A stretch of DNA of 64,000 nucleotides from Leucobacter sp. PH1c (GTDB taxonomy: Bacteria > Actinomycetota > Actinomycetes > Actinomycetales > Microbacteriaceae): the NCBI RefSeq assembly GCF_000633415.1, contig NZ_AYMV01000030.1, positions 1 to 64,000 on the forward strand. Reading direction: 5' to 3'. A program made the translations under genes and the position numbers. The notes under the pieces were generated by a model that ran no database searches, was not told the origin of the DNA, and saw only the letters and a program-made list of their open reading frames with translations. How positions within the stretch are numbered: the first letter of the stretch is position 1; every line of letters starts with the position of its first letter. Positions 8,868 to 16,924 of the stretch are shown in pieces.

Positions 8868-9651
8868 TCTCACCACCCCGCAGCTCAGTGATTCCGCCCT
8901 CGTGCAGCTCCGCGGCGTGCGCAAGCACTTCGGCAGCCTCGAGGTACTCAAGGGAATCTCCATGGACGTGCACGCCGGCCAAGTGTCGGTGCTGCTCGGC
9001 CCCTCGGGATCCGGCAAGTCCACCCTGCTGCGCTGCATCAACCACCTCGAGACGATCGACGGCGGCCGCATCTCGGTCGACGGGGAGATCGTGGGCTACC
9101 GCCCGGAGGGGGACCGCCTCCGCGAGATGCACCCCCGTGAAGTGGCCAAGCAACGCCGCTCCATCGGTATGGTGTTCCAGCGCTTCAACCTGTTCCCGCA
9201 CAAGACCGCGCTTGAGAACATCATCGAGGCGCCCATGGTCGTCTCGAAGCGGAACAAGGCCGATGCCGTGGCCGAGGCCCGCCAGCTGCTCCGCCGCGTG
9301 GGCCTCGACGCCTGGGCCGACCACTACCCGTCGCAGCTCTCGGGCGGGCAGCAGCAGCGCGTGGCCATCGCCCGCGCGCTCGCGATGAAGCCCAAGCTCA
9401 TGCTCTTCGACGAGCCCACCTCGGCGCTCGATCCGGAGCTCGTGGGCGAGGTGCTCGACGTGATGAAGGAGCTCGCCCAGGAGGGCATGACGATGATCGT
9501 GGTGACCCACGAGATCGGCTTCGCCCGCGAGGTGGCCGACCAGGTCGTCTTCATGGACGGCGGCGTGGTGGTCGAGGCGGGCGCCCCCGCTGACGTGATC
9601 GACAACCCGCAGCACGCCCGCACGCAGGGCTTCCTCCAGAGCGTGCTCTAG
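8860..9651 (+). CDS. Amino-acid ABC transporter ATP-binding protein
   Basis: The 263-residue ATPase has Walker [10 protein letters not shown] (about residues 47-55), Q-loop [11 protein letters not shown], signature [17 protein letters not shown], Walker [15 protein letters not shown] and the switch His in VVTHEIGF. It belongs to the GlnQ/HisP polar-amino-acid group. A 16-residue insert (about 83-98, including [12 protein letters not shown]) precedes the Q-loop, as in some HisP-like proteins. The start is GTG at 8860, overlapping the permease gene; GGGGGAGCG lies upstream. Confidence 0.93.
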   Translation: MADLTTPQLSDSALVQLRGVRKHFGSLEVLKGISMDVHAGQVSVLLGPSGSGKSTLLRCINHLETIDGGRISVDGEIVGYRPEGDRLREMHPREVAKQRRSIGMVFQRFNLFPHKTALENIIEAPMVVSKRNKADAVAEARQLLRRVGLDAWADHYPSQLSGGQQQRVAIARALAMKPKLMLFDEPTSALDPELVGEVLDVMKELAQEGMTMIVVTHEIGFAREVADQVVFMDGGVVVEAGAPADVIDNPQHARTQGFLQSVL

Positions 9652-9690
9652 CTGGGGTGGGGTCCGGGCGCGGCGCGGCTGCGGCTCCCT

Positions 9691-9831
9691 GTCCCGCTCG
9701 GTGCCTGTGCCTCCATCCCGCTGGGCGAGTGTGCCGCTGTCGGCCGCGCTCTCATCCCGTTCGGTGCGTGTGCTCCGGTCGGCTGCCTCCCCATCCCGCT
9801 CGGTGCGTGTGCCCCGGTCGCCGTTTTGGCG
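9691..9831 (+). repeat. Tandem 39-bp imperfect repeats downstream of the ABC operon
   Basis: Three units begin at 9715, 9754 and 9793 (exactly 39 bp apart), each starting ATCCCG(C/T)T and containing a GTGTGC element, with a shorter related unit at 9691. They lie between the ATPase gene and tRNA-Pro. The last unit runs into a terminator hairpin, so repeat copy number sets the length of the 3' untranslated region. Confidence 0.75.
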
Positions 9832-9840
9832 ACCGGGGCA
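9810..9840 (+). terminator. Hairpin terminating the ABC operon
   Basis: Perfect 13-bp stem (9810-9822 with 9828-9840) and a GTTTT loop, about 160 bp after the ATPase stop. Confidence 0.75.
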
Positions 9841-9941
9841 CAGCCGTTTCAGGGCGCGACGCGCCCGGCCTGCGACCGTGGTCAGCGGCCACCAAAAGTA
9901 TGGGTAAGATAGAGGAGTTGTCCACGAGCAATCGTGACCAA

Positions 9942-10018
<77 letters not shown>

Positions 10019-10020
10019 GA

Positions 10021-10063
10021 AAGCCCTGACGAGATTCTCTCTCGTCAGGGCTTCTTTCGTTTT
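10021..10063 (+). terminator. tRNA-Pro transcription terminator
   Basis: A perfect 14-bp stem (10021-10034 with 10040-10053), loop TTCTC, followed by the T-rich CTTTCGTTTT, three bases after the tRNA. Confidence 0.93.
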
Positions 10064-10401
10064 GGGGAACACTTGCTAAAGTCCGGATTGGAACCGAAGG
10101 CCTACCGGTTCGAGGGCTGTGTTGCCTGACTTAGCCAACGAGCTTACGGGCAGATGGGCGATCTGGCGGCCTGTTTCGGGCAGAAAGGGCGCTGGAGCCC
10201 CTAGGAAGTCGGGTTCACGGACAGGTGCCAGGGCGCTGAAAGTCGTGGCGAATGATGCAGACACCTGTTGAGTAACGGCCCCCCAGTGCGAGGTAATAGC
10301 TGCCGCTGTCGGGTGGGGCCAGTGTCAGCGGTTGCTGGGAGCATACTCGCAACCGGCAAGGCGGATTCAGCGCCGGTTGAAACGATGAGAGGATAAGACA
10401 C
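10064..10401. other. Intergenic region at the left edge of the accessory island
   Basis: No gene is supported. It holds the methyltransferase promoter and a 7-bp inverted repeat CGGTTGC/GCAACCG at 10329-10335 and 10349-10355, about 50 bp before the methyltransferase start, which could be an operator. Composition is already lower in GC than the tRNA-proximal backbone. Confidence 0.5.
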
Positions 10402-11397
10402 ATGCCGACAACGTCCGAACTTAGTGTCCTGGAGATCTGCGCAGGTGCCGGCGGGCAATCATCGGGCCTCGAACATGCAGGCTTCAGCCACTCGCTCGCC
10501 GTCGAGATCGACAAGGATGCCGCCGCTACGCTCCGCCTGAACCGGCCCGAGTGGGACGTACACGAAGGCGATGTGCGCGACATCAACGGCAAGGATCACC
10601 GCGGCATCGATCTCCTGGCTGGCGGCGTACCCTGCCCCCCGTTCAGTGTCGCCGGCAAGCAGCTCGGCGCCGATGACGAACGAGATCTCTTCCCCGAAGC
10701 TCTCCGGCTAGTCCGGGAGGCCAAGCCGACCGCAGTCATGCTGGAGAACGTCAAAGGCCTCGCATCAGCCCGGTTCGCAAATTACCGCGAATCCATCATT
10801 GAAGCACTCGACAAAGCCGGATACGAAGCCGACTGGCAGCTCATTTACTCCAGCGAGTACGGGGTGCCCCAGCTGCGCCCCCGCTTCATCCTGGTAGCGC
10901 TCAAGCGCCGTCAGTTCCGTAAGTTCGAGTGGCCCCGCCCGATGGGAACCCCGCCGACCGTGGGGAAGGTACTCCGCCCGCTCATGGCCTCCCGGGGCTG
11001 GACCGGCGCGGAGCAGTGGGCCAAGCAGGCGAACAATATCGCTCCGACGCTCGTCGGCGGTTCCAAGAAGCACGGCGGCGCGGATCTCGGCCCGACCCGC
11101 GCGAAGCAGTCCTGGCTGGCCCTCGGCGTTGACGGCAAGGGCATCGCTGACGAAGCTCCCGCAGCTGACGCCCCGCTCGACTACATTCCACGGCTGACGA
11201 ACGAGATGGCCGCCCGCATCCAGGGCTTCTACCCCGAGTGGCAGTTCGCCGGACGGAAAACCTCAACCTACCGGCAGATCGGGAACGCGTTCCCGCCGCC
11301 GGTTGCTGCCGCAATCGGCGGCGCGATCGCTGAAGCCCTCGGCGCCGTGAGCCAGCGCACCACTGACACCGGAAACGTGCTCCGGGCTGTCAGCTAA
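10402..11397 (+). CDS. DNA (cytosine-5) methyltransferase of a NaeI-type R-M system
   Basis: The 331-residue enzyme has all main C5-methylase motifs: motif I ICAGAGGQSSGLEHAG (about residues 12-27), motif IV GGVPCPPFSVAGKQLG with the catalytic Cys (about 74-89), motif VI MLENVKGLAS (about 113-122), motif VIII PQLRPRFILVAL, a target-recognition stretch at about 180-260, and motif X IGNAFPPPVAAAIG (about 293-306). It would methylate and protect the site cut by the NaeI-like nuclease encoded nearby on the other strand; if specificity is conserved the site is GCCGGC (inference). Its TAA overlaps the TAG of the convergent HNH gene. Confidence 0.92.
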   Translation: MPTTSELSVLEICAGAGGQSSGLEHAGFSHSLAVEIDKDAAATLRLNRPEWDVHEGDVRDINGKDHRGIDLLAGGVPCPPFSVAGKQLGADDERDLFPEALRLVREAKPTAVMLENVKGLASARFANYRESIIEALDKAGYEADWQLIYSSEYGVPQLRPRFILVALKRRQFRKFEWPRPMGTPPTVGKVLRPLMASRGWTGAEQWAKQANNIAPTLVGGSKKHGGADLGPTRAKQSWLALGVDGKGIADEAPAADAPLDYIPRLTNEMAARIQGFYPEWQFAGRKTSTYRQIGNAFPPPVAAAIGGAIAEALGAVSQRTTDTGNVLRAVS

Positions 11398-12227
11398 CCC
11401 TTCGGGTTCTGCGCTTTCCTGGCCTTTTCCCGCCTACGGATCTCCGCGGCAGTATCTCCTTCTGGCCATTCAGTCCATTTGGTGAGGATGTAGAAGGTGT
11501 GGACCCGCTCGGGGCGAGTCTCCTTACGGGTGGTGTAGTCCCAGCCAAGTTCACGGAGCTCGCGCATGCGCTTCTGCCAGTCTTCCTGGTACTGGTGCAT
11601 CGACGCGACGACGCCCACGACCTGGGACGGTGCTTCCGCTCCAGCAGCGGCAAAGGCCTTCAGGAGCTCGCCGATACGCCTATGCGGCTCCATGTGCTGC
11701 GTTGCTGCACGGATCTGGTCCTCGAACGGGTCCATCGTGGCGTAGAACGCTTGCTTGTCATGGTTGCACTGGGTGCACAGCGGCTGCAGGTTGTCTATGT
11801 CGTCGGTACCGCCCCAGCTCTGCGGAACCTTGTGGTCTACTTCGAGCTTCACGCCGTCTTCAGACGGGGTCTTCCCGCACTGCGCGCACCGATTGCTGCT
11901 AAGTACTTCGCCACGGACCTTACCCGAGATTCCTGCGCTATCCGAGGTCGGGCCGGTCTGCCAGCCACGCAACTCGTAATAGTGAGTCCTGCCTTTCTGC
12001 ACGGTACGAAGCAAGAACCACTTGCGAAGCTCTCGAACACGGCGACCGGTCTGCGCATGAGATTCACCACGGCCAGCGTCCGCATGAGCCTGGATCTCAA
12101 CCATTGTCGGCGGATTGTCGCGGCGCTCGTAGAGGAACTTGTAGAGCTTGTGCTTCTCCTTGCTTCTAAGAATTCCAGCGAGCTCGGCGCTGTCAGGCTC
12201 CGGCAGAGGCCGCTCGGCCGCCGTCAT
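11394..12227 (-). CDS. HNH endonuclease domain protein
   Basis: The 277-residue product carries a zinc-ribbon HNH nuclease domain: CAQCGKTP (about residues 114-121), LEVDHKVPQSWGG (about 128-140) with the His pair, and NLQPLCTQCNHDKQ (about 145-158). The N-terminal 100 residues look like a winged-helix DNA-binding region (RRVRELRKWFLL); the C-terminal part is helical with WQKRMRELRELGWDY. It overlaps the NaeI-like gene by four bases (ATGA) and is probably co-translated with it. It may be a second nuclease of the cassette or a specificity accessory; its role is unknown. Confidence 0.82.
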   Translation of the reverse strand: MTAAERPLPEPDSAELAGILRSKEKHKLYKFLYERRDNPPTMVEIQAHADAGRGESHAQTGRRVRELRKWFLLRTVQKGRTHYYELRGWQTGPTSDSAGISGKVRGEVLSSNRCAQCGKTPSEDGVKLEVDHKVPQSWGGTDDIDNLQPLCTQCNHDKQAFYATMDPFEDQIRAATQHMEPHRRIGELLKAFAAAGAEAPSQVVGVVASMHQYQEDWQKRMRELRELGWDYTTRKETRPERVHTFYILTKWTEWPEGDTAAEIRRREKARKAQNPKG

Positions 12228-13147
12228 CGCGGCACTACCGGCGCAGGGACTGTGACAGCTTCGCCCTCCTCGGCCAGGCGCCAGAATGCCTCGCCGATCT
12301 GCACCCCATCCGCTGGGGACGCCGGAACGACCTGAATGCTCACGAGCTCACCGGGTTCAGGGATCGCAGCACCGAGCGCTTCAGCAAGATTGCGCTGCAC
12401 CTTGTAGTCGCCGCCGAGGATCAGATACCCTTCGGGGCGAAGCGCACCGCGGGAGCCGCCGTTGTCACGGACGCGCTTCATGTAGTCGTCCTGCTGCGCG
12501 ACTGTCGCGATGATGTTCCGGGAAAGCCGCCGGTTCGTTGCGCGGCGGAAGAGCTCATTGAGCCGTGCTTGTCCGCTCCTGCCCGACATGATCTCGGCGA
12601 CGACTTCAGTGGGTAGCTGGAGGAGCGCGTTCGGCTGCATCGGGGCGTCTTTGAACAGCCAGGTGATCTGGCTCCGCCCGTGCGTGTTCAGGCCCGTCTT
12701 CTTGTCCCGATTCTCGCTCGTGCGCCGGTTCTCTACCGTGACCCGCACTACTCCGGCGCTCCACACGGACTTCTGGTCATTGGCCTGCGTGACGAGCACG
12801 ATCTGCTCGAAGCTCTCCACCGGGAGCATCCAGGCGCCCGTGTGCGAGTATTTGCAGTCGACTTCCAGGCCCGCGATCTTGAAATCCAGCACATCGCCGT
12901 CCTCGAACTTCAGCTCACGCTGCAAGTTGATCTCGATGAGCGTGCCGAAGTGAGTCTTCTCCGTTTTGAAGAGCTGGTCGACGCTGTACCGGCCGGTGTG
13001 TTGACCATCATAGAGCTGATCAAAAGTCGCCCGGAAGACTTTCGCCATACGGGAGCCGTCGGGGTCGAGCTCCCGGAGCTTCTTGACAACCGCAACGACG
13101 CCAGCGTCGGCCTGCTCGGCCTCATTACCTGGGAACATCATGCTCAC
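12224..13147 (-). CDS. NaeI-type (type IIE) restriction endonuclease
   Basis: The 307-residue product closely follows NaeI as I remember that family: the Endo domain includes YDGQHTGRYSVDQLFKTEKT, LIEINLQRELKFEDGD and the catalytic IAGLEVDCKYS (Glu, Asp and Asp-x-Lys equivalents of NaeI E70, D86, D95 and K97). The C-terminal CAP-like Topo domain includes RNIIATVAQQDDYMKRVRDN and LRPEGYLILGGDY. NaeI cuts GCCGGC and needs a second site as effector; one residue in its active site separates it from topoisomerase activity. Length fits (about 317 for NaeI). The catalytic set appears intact, so the nuclease should be active and need the methyltransferase encoded at 10402. Confidence 0.92.
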   Translation of the reverse strand: MSMMFPGNEAEQADAGVVAVVKKLRELDPDGSRMAKVFRATFDQLYDGQHTGRYSVDQLFKTEKTHFGTLIEINLQRELKFEDGDVLDFKIAGLEVDCKYSHTGAWMLPVESFEQIVLVTQANDQKSVWSAGVVRVTVENRRTSENRDKKTGLNTHGRSQITWLFKDAPMQPNALLQLPTEVVAEIMSGRSGQARLNELFRRATNRRLSRNIIATVAQQDDYMKRVRDNGGSRGALRPEGYLILGGDYKVQRNLAEALGAAIPEPGELVSIQVVPASPADGVQIGEAFWRLAEEGEAVTVPAPVVPR

Positions 13148-13209
13148 AGCCTATGGGCTAGTGCACTTGACTATTGGCCCACTAACCTCGCCATCGTTCC
13201 TCACCCAAC

Positions 13210-13683
13210 TCAGAGATGGGCAGATTCCAGGGAAACGACGACTCGGGCCATTCCTCTCTCAACGACTTTGTGCTCCCAAACTCGGACGACGACCCAGTCG
13301 GCCTCGGTGAGCATTCTCGTGTTGCGAGTATCTCGCTCGACGTTCCGCGCAAGTTTCGATGACCAGTAGGACTGATTGACCGAGGGGCGGCTTCCACGCT
13401 CGGGGCAGGAGTGTCAGAAGCAACCATCGACGAAGACGGCAACCCGTTTCCGGGTGAAGACGATGTCGGGTCGTACTCGGCCCTCCGGCAAGTCGATTGG
13501 GAAATCGCAACGATAGCGGTATCCATCGCGATGGAGAGCAGAGCGCAGGGCGAGTTCCGGACCCGTATCTCTCCGGCGGTTCGCCGGCATGTTCCTACGT
13601 CGCGCGGTGCCCACCGCCCCGGACCGGGTATTTCTTTCGGACGCAACCTGTTGACCCATGTGGACACCTTGCGGCCTGAGCAA
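13210..13683 (-). pseudogene. Very short patch repair endonuclease (vsr), broken by a stop codon
   Basis: The reading frame encodes a typical Vsr protein: RRRDTGPELALRSALHRDGY, then RVRPDIVFTRKRVAVFVDGCF, and after the stop HSCPERGSRPSVNQSYWSSK, ARNVERDTRNTRMLTEADW and VVVRVWEHKVVE. The only break is an in-frame TGA at 13414-13416, exactly where Vsr proteins have Trp (CFWHxCP), consistent with a TGG-to-TGA change. One residue later, Arg also replaces the usual His/Gly context. Vsr repairs T:G mismatches created by deamination of 5-methylcytosine, so it is a normal partner of the C5 methyltransferase. The start is uncertain: ATG codons occur at several points upstream of RRRDTGPE. Confidence 0.88.
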
Positions 13684-13775
13684 GGAAGCGGGGCAGAATT
13701 CTGACGCATGACGGCTGTCTGACGTCCCGGCTGATGTGATTGAAACTTGATTAGTGCCAGACCTACTCGTGTGAG

Positions 13776-14003
13776 TCAGGCCTCCGGCAGGTCCTTGAGG
13801 AGTAGCGGGTAGCGGAATCTTGAGGCTAGTTTGCTACGCGATGTCTCTGCGCGCTCGCCGGGGTCAATGGACAAGTAGTAGTCGAGCTGTTTGGGCAGCG
13901 ACTCAGCTGCCCAATGCTCTCTTCGCAACTCTTTCCGCCAGTTCTCGGCTCTTAGACGCGCGGTCAAGAGCCCACCCCTTCTCCTCTGAGAGAATACGAG
14001 CAA
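13776..14003 (-). CDS. Possible small gene overlapping the end of the AIPR gene
   Basis: A 75-residue frame starts with ATG inside the AIPR gene and continues 127 bp beyond its stop, ending LASRFRYPLLLKDLPEA. The non-overlapping half has natural-looking composition. It could be a small coupled gene or the ancestral AIPR C-terminus displaced by a frameshift. No homology is recognised. Confidence 0.3.
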   Translation of the reverse strand: MLVFSQRRRGGLLTARLRAENWRKELRREHWAAESLPKQLDYYLSIDPGERAETSRSKLASRFRYPLLLKDLPEA

Positions 14004-15633
14004 CTTCGGCTACTGCTAGGAAGGCTCTTTGCACATCCTCGATCGTCAGATCAGGTCCTGAATCGACTATCCCCATTAGCTGATGAGGGCTGCGAACTTG
14101 AGAGCCTACCTTTTGAATCGCGACAAACATGCTGACCAAGAACCGGGTGTTTGTTCGCGTGAAACTGTCTGTTTCCAGCTCCGGCGCAAGCAGCAGGGAA
14201 TCGATTCTTCGTTGAAGCTTTGCTGCCCAAAGATATACGGGAAGGGGGACAGACTCCGAGAACATCGCCTTATAGTCAGCTTCGTTGTTCAGGAGAGTTG
14301 TCGGGCGAGCTCGCGCGTCGTCTGGTCGCCCCAGCGTAATTGCCGCCATTGCCTGCCCAAGCGCCGGAATGCTTACTATCCGGTCGCTGGGTTTCCCCAT
14401 GTTCTTGTAGAAGTTCTTGCGGCGATCGTAGTACCAGCCTTCCGCCGCGAAATGTGACTCAATCTGCCGATGAATGTCTTCCGTCGCGTGCAGGGATGCA
14501 TCGGGCACCTTTGTCTGACTATTCGTGGCACGAATGACGTCATCGCGCGTCTTCTCGTCCCTTGTCTCAATAATGCGAACTTGTACCGACTTGCCAGAGT
14601 TTGGTTCTGAGTCAAGGTCTGTTTCACTCAAGGCCTGATGGATGGTGTGAGAAGTCTGCAGTCCATTGACGATTTGAACATCAGAAAGGGTGAAGGTCTT
14701 GCTGCCGCCGATGTGTGCCTTGGAACATATGACCGTTACGCCGTTATTGAACCACCAGAAATCACGGGCCTCATCGTCTCTAAGGCTCTGGCGAATCTGC
14801 CTATTTACTGCGATGGACCCCTGATAATCGCGGACATTCGAGTCAAAAAGATGTGAGAGCAGGTTCCCCGACTCATCGGTAAAGAAACGGTAGAGATCGG
14901 GTAGCCGGACCAGCCCGAGGTAGGAGTCTTCCTTTGACACATAGTCTTCGAATCGGATCTGAAGGTCGTACTCCGGAAGTGTAGTTGCGCTTTCCCAGAG
15001 CTCGTGAGCGCCGAGCATGCTTGCTTCTCCAGTAGCGCCAGGGATCTGTGCTGAGACATGGTCGATGAAGTCTTGTGCTTTGTGCTGAACGCCCGCCGCG
15101 ATATTGGTTGTCGACGCCTTTGTCGCGTAGGAAAAGTGGACTGTAATCCTGGGCGCCCTAATTCCGAGAAGCAGCCACGCTCGAGTGAATATCCGGATTC
15201 TCTCAACGAGCTCGGGTGAGTAGATCTTTAGAACCTCCTCGTCACTGAGGTTGAGATCGAATAGCTTTGTGGTACTGAGGATTGCTTTCTCAAAGGCCGT
15301 TTCCTTAAACGAGGACTCGCGCTTTGCCTGAACAAGGTGAAGCGTGAGTTCAGGCCCGCGTCTTAGGCTTTTAGGGCTGAATCCATCTTCGAAGATGGGA
15401 TCATCTGATTCGAGCAGGGCGCCGTCAAGGAATGTGTAGACCCCATCGATGCCACCATCTCTGCCGCCGCCAATGCGACCAGCGGCGATCTCCTCATCTG
15501 TCAAGTTCATATCTGCGAGAACCATAGTGGCCGAGAAGATCTCGAAGGCCACGTCGTCGGGGAGTGGGGTATCTCTCGCTCGCTGAGCTTCATCGATGAA
15601 CTGCTCGATCAGGATCACTTCGTTGGCACCCAA
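13903..15633 (-). CDS. AIPR family abortive-infection protein
   Basis: The 576-residue product matches the AIPR domain (PF10592), originally from lactococcal abortive-infection plasmids. The diagnostic stretches are ARDFWWFNNGVTVICSKA (about residues 286-303), LSDVQIVNGLQTSHTIHQAL (about 311-330) and VIRATNSQTKVPDASLHA. The N-terminal segment IGGGRDGGIDGVYTF followed by LHLVQAKRESSF is a good D-x(n)-QxK nuclease-like core of PD-(D/E)XK type (about residues 53-105). Such genes occur in phage-defence islands, often with C5 methylases and Vsr as here. A phage-defence role is inferred from family and context; no partner ATPase or Z1 helicase is present. Confidence 0.85.
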   Translation of the reverse strand: MGANEVILIEQFIDEAQRARDTPLPDDVAFEIFSATMVLADMNLTDEEIAAGRIGGGRDGGIDGVYTFLDGALLESDDPIFEDGFSPKSLRRGPELTLHLVQAKRESSFKETAFEKAILSTTKLFDLNLSDEEVLKIYSPELVERIRIFTRAWLLLGIRAPRITVHFSYATKASTTNIAAGVQHKAQDFIDHVSAQIPGATGEASMLGAHELWESATTLPEYDLQIRFEDYVSKEDSYLGLVRLPDLYRFFTDESGNLLSHLFDSNVRDYQGSIAVNRQIRQSLRDDEARDFWWFNNGVTVICSKAHIGGSKTFTLSDVQIVNGLQTSHTIHQALSETDLDSEPNSGKSVQVRIIETRDEKTRDDVIRATNSQTKVPDASLHATEDIHRQIESHFAAEGWYYDRRKNFYKNMGKPSDRIVSIPALGQAMAAITLGRPDDARARPTTLLNNEADYKAMFSESVPLPVYLWAAKLQRRIDSLLLAPELETDSFTRTNTRFLVSMFVAIQKVGSQVRSPHQLMGIVDSGPDLTIEDVQRAFLAVAEVARILSEEKGWALDRASKSRELAERVAKRALGS

Positions 15634-15890
15634 AAACGAACCACTTTCTTCTCGACGAGTCGTTCCTCTTGAGGGAGCCTATCGCAGGAGAGTCGAATGC
15701 ATAGCGGGAGGCTCTGATAACGCATGAAGTTCTCCGGTGCGCAACCAGTGAATTTAGTGAGTCAACATAGTGGTCGACTTCCTGCCCATGCAAAATGTGA
15801 CGCGCCCTGCAATGTATGGAACGTCTTGGTTCACGAGAGGATGACCGCGGTGCTCGGGAGACGCGTTCCTCGTCCGTGGAACTGGAAACG
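15634..15890. other. Intergenic, 257 bp
   Basis: Separates the AIPR start from the 3' end of the ParB-like/nuclease-like pair. It should carry the AIPR promoter (and perhaps a terminator for the pair); no clear element is visible. Confidence 0.4.
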
Positions 15891-16922
15891 TCAAAGATCC
15901 GAGGCCTCCTGCTGCCGGAAAGTATCGAATGCGTTGAGGTCGAGTGCGCCGAGCAAGTCCGGTTCCAGCTCGATTGGATCAGCTGGGTCGGTACCGGCGG
16001 AAAGGAGCTTGACGATTCGGTAGCGGTCTATGACAGTGCTCTTGTGAATATGCCTGCTCGTGTACCACTCGGCGCCGGGCCGACGGTAGTCATACGGGAT
16101 GAAAACCATGTTCACAGGGTCTGCGGTCAAAGTCATAACTGACGACCAGGATGAAGAATGCGAGGAGTGCTGCTTCGAAACCCAGGCCGGCGTGCATGCA
16201 GCTTGCCCGAAAACCGTAAGGCGGCCGGGCAACTCATCATGTAAAGGCACCCATGCGATAAGGTCCAGACCGTTATCCCCGCGGTCTCCCCGTTCGAAGT
16301 CAGTGTTCGTTGCCAGCACACGTTCCCCGAGATCGGCGGCGAGGGCCTTCACCTTTTCGAAGAGCAGGCCGGAGTATTTGCCGGTCGTCAGGGAGTTCGC
16401 GCCGAAGAGGTGAACTTCCGCGCTTGTCGGCAAAATACGCTTGAGCACCTCGATGCCTGCCAGCTCGAACTGGGCGGCCAACTTAGTGCGGTCAGCTGGC
16501 TTCTCAACGTAGCGCAGGCAGGCGCATGCCAGGAGAAAGAGGTAGAAGCGGCGGGAGTTGGTTGCCGACCGCAAGGAAACCGTACGTGCGTTCAAGTCGA
16601 CTTCAAACGGATATGCCGGGCCGTATCGTGTTGCACGATCCTGCAGATAGCTGAGAACGTCACCGGCGCGCCGTGCGAGGGCATCCTGATACTTCGCTGG
16701 CTCGCCCTGAGATTCCTCAATTAGCGGCTCTGATTCGAGCTCACTCTCGTCCTGATCGTCTTCAGATTCGGTATCTATGAAGTCTGTCCGCCGTTCGGTG
16801 GTCTCGGCAAGTTCAGGCATCGAGATCGCCCCGACCGCAGACGTGTATGCGAGTAGCTCAGCCCAGTCCGTCCATCGATGCAGCTGCGGAGCACCTGGCA
16901 GGCGCTCTACTTCGTCGAACAC
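15891..16922 (-). CDS. Possible PD-(D/E)XK-like protein partnered with a ParB-like protein
   Basis: The 343-residue product is not confidently assigned. An acidic low-complexity linker (DTESEDDQDESELESE, about residues 49-64) follows a short N-terminal region. The central part contains GDRGDNGLDLIAWVPLHDE then LTVFGQAACTPAW (about residues 207-245), which reads like the D-x(n)-(D/E/Q)x(K/A) core of restriction-nuclease-fold proteins. The GTG start at 16922 is two bases after the ParB-like stop; the longer frame upstream is only a shadow of that gene. The pair is clearly one operon. A nuclease role is inference; the Gln/Ala positions leave open that it is inactive. Confidence 0.6.
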   Translation of the reverse strand: MFDEVERLPGAPQLHRWTDWAELLAYTSAVGAISMPELAETTERRTDFIDTESEDDQDESELESEPLIEESQGEPAKYQDALARRAGDVLSYLQDRATRYGPAYPFEVDLNARTVSLRSATNSRRFYLFLLACACLRYVEKPADRTKLAAQFELAGIEVLKRILPTSAEVHLFGANSLTTGKYSGLLFEKVKALAADLGERVLATNTDFERGDRGDNGLDLIAWVPLHDELPGRLTVFGQAACTPAWVSKQHSSHSSSWSSVMTLTADPVNMVFIPYDYRRPGAEWYTSRHIHKSTVIDRYRIVKLLSAGTDPADPIELEPDLLGALDLNAFDTFRQQEASDL

Positions 16923-16924
16923 GC

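Noticed and set aside
10091-10111. GAACCG/CGGTTC dyad after the tRNA terminator
   Set aside because: Arms of six bases with a nine-base spacer are too weak to claim as an att core or operator.
10064-10401. Minus-strand frames upstream of the C5 methylase as a controller (C) protein
   Set aside because: No helix-turn-helix could be recognised in the translations.
13414-13416. Stop-codon readthrough or selenocysteine at the vsr TGA
   Set aside because: The position is Trp in Vsr proteins and no SECIS-like element was apparent; nonsense mutation is simpler.
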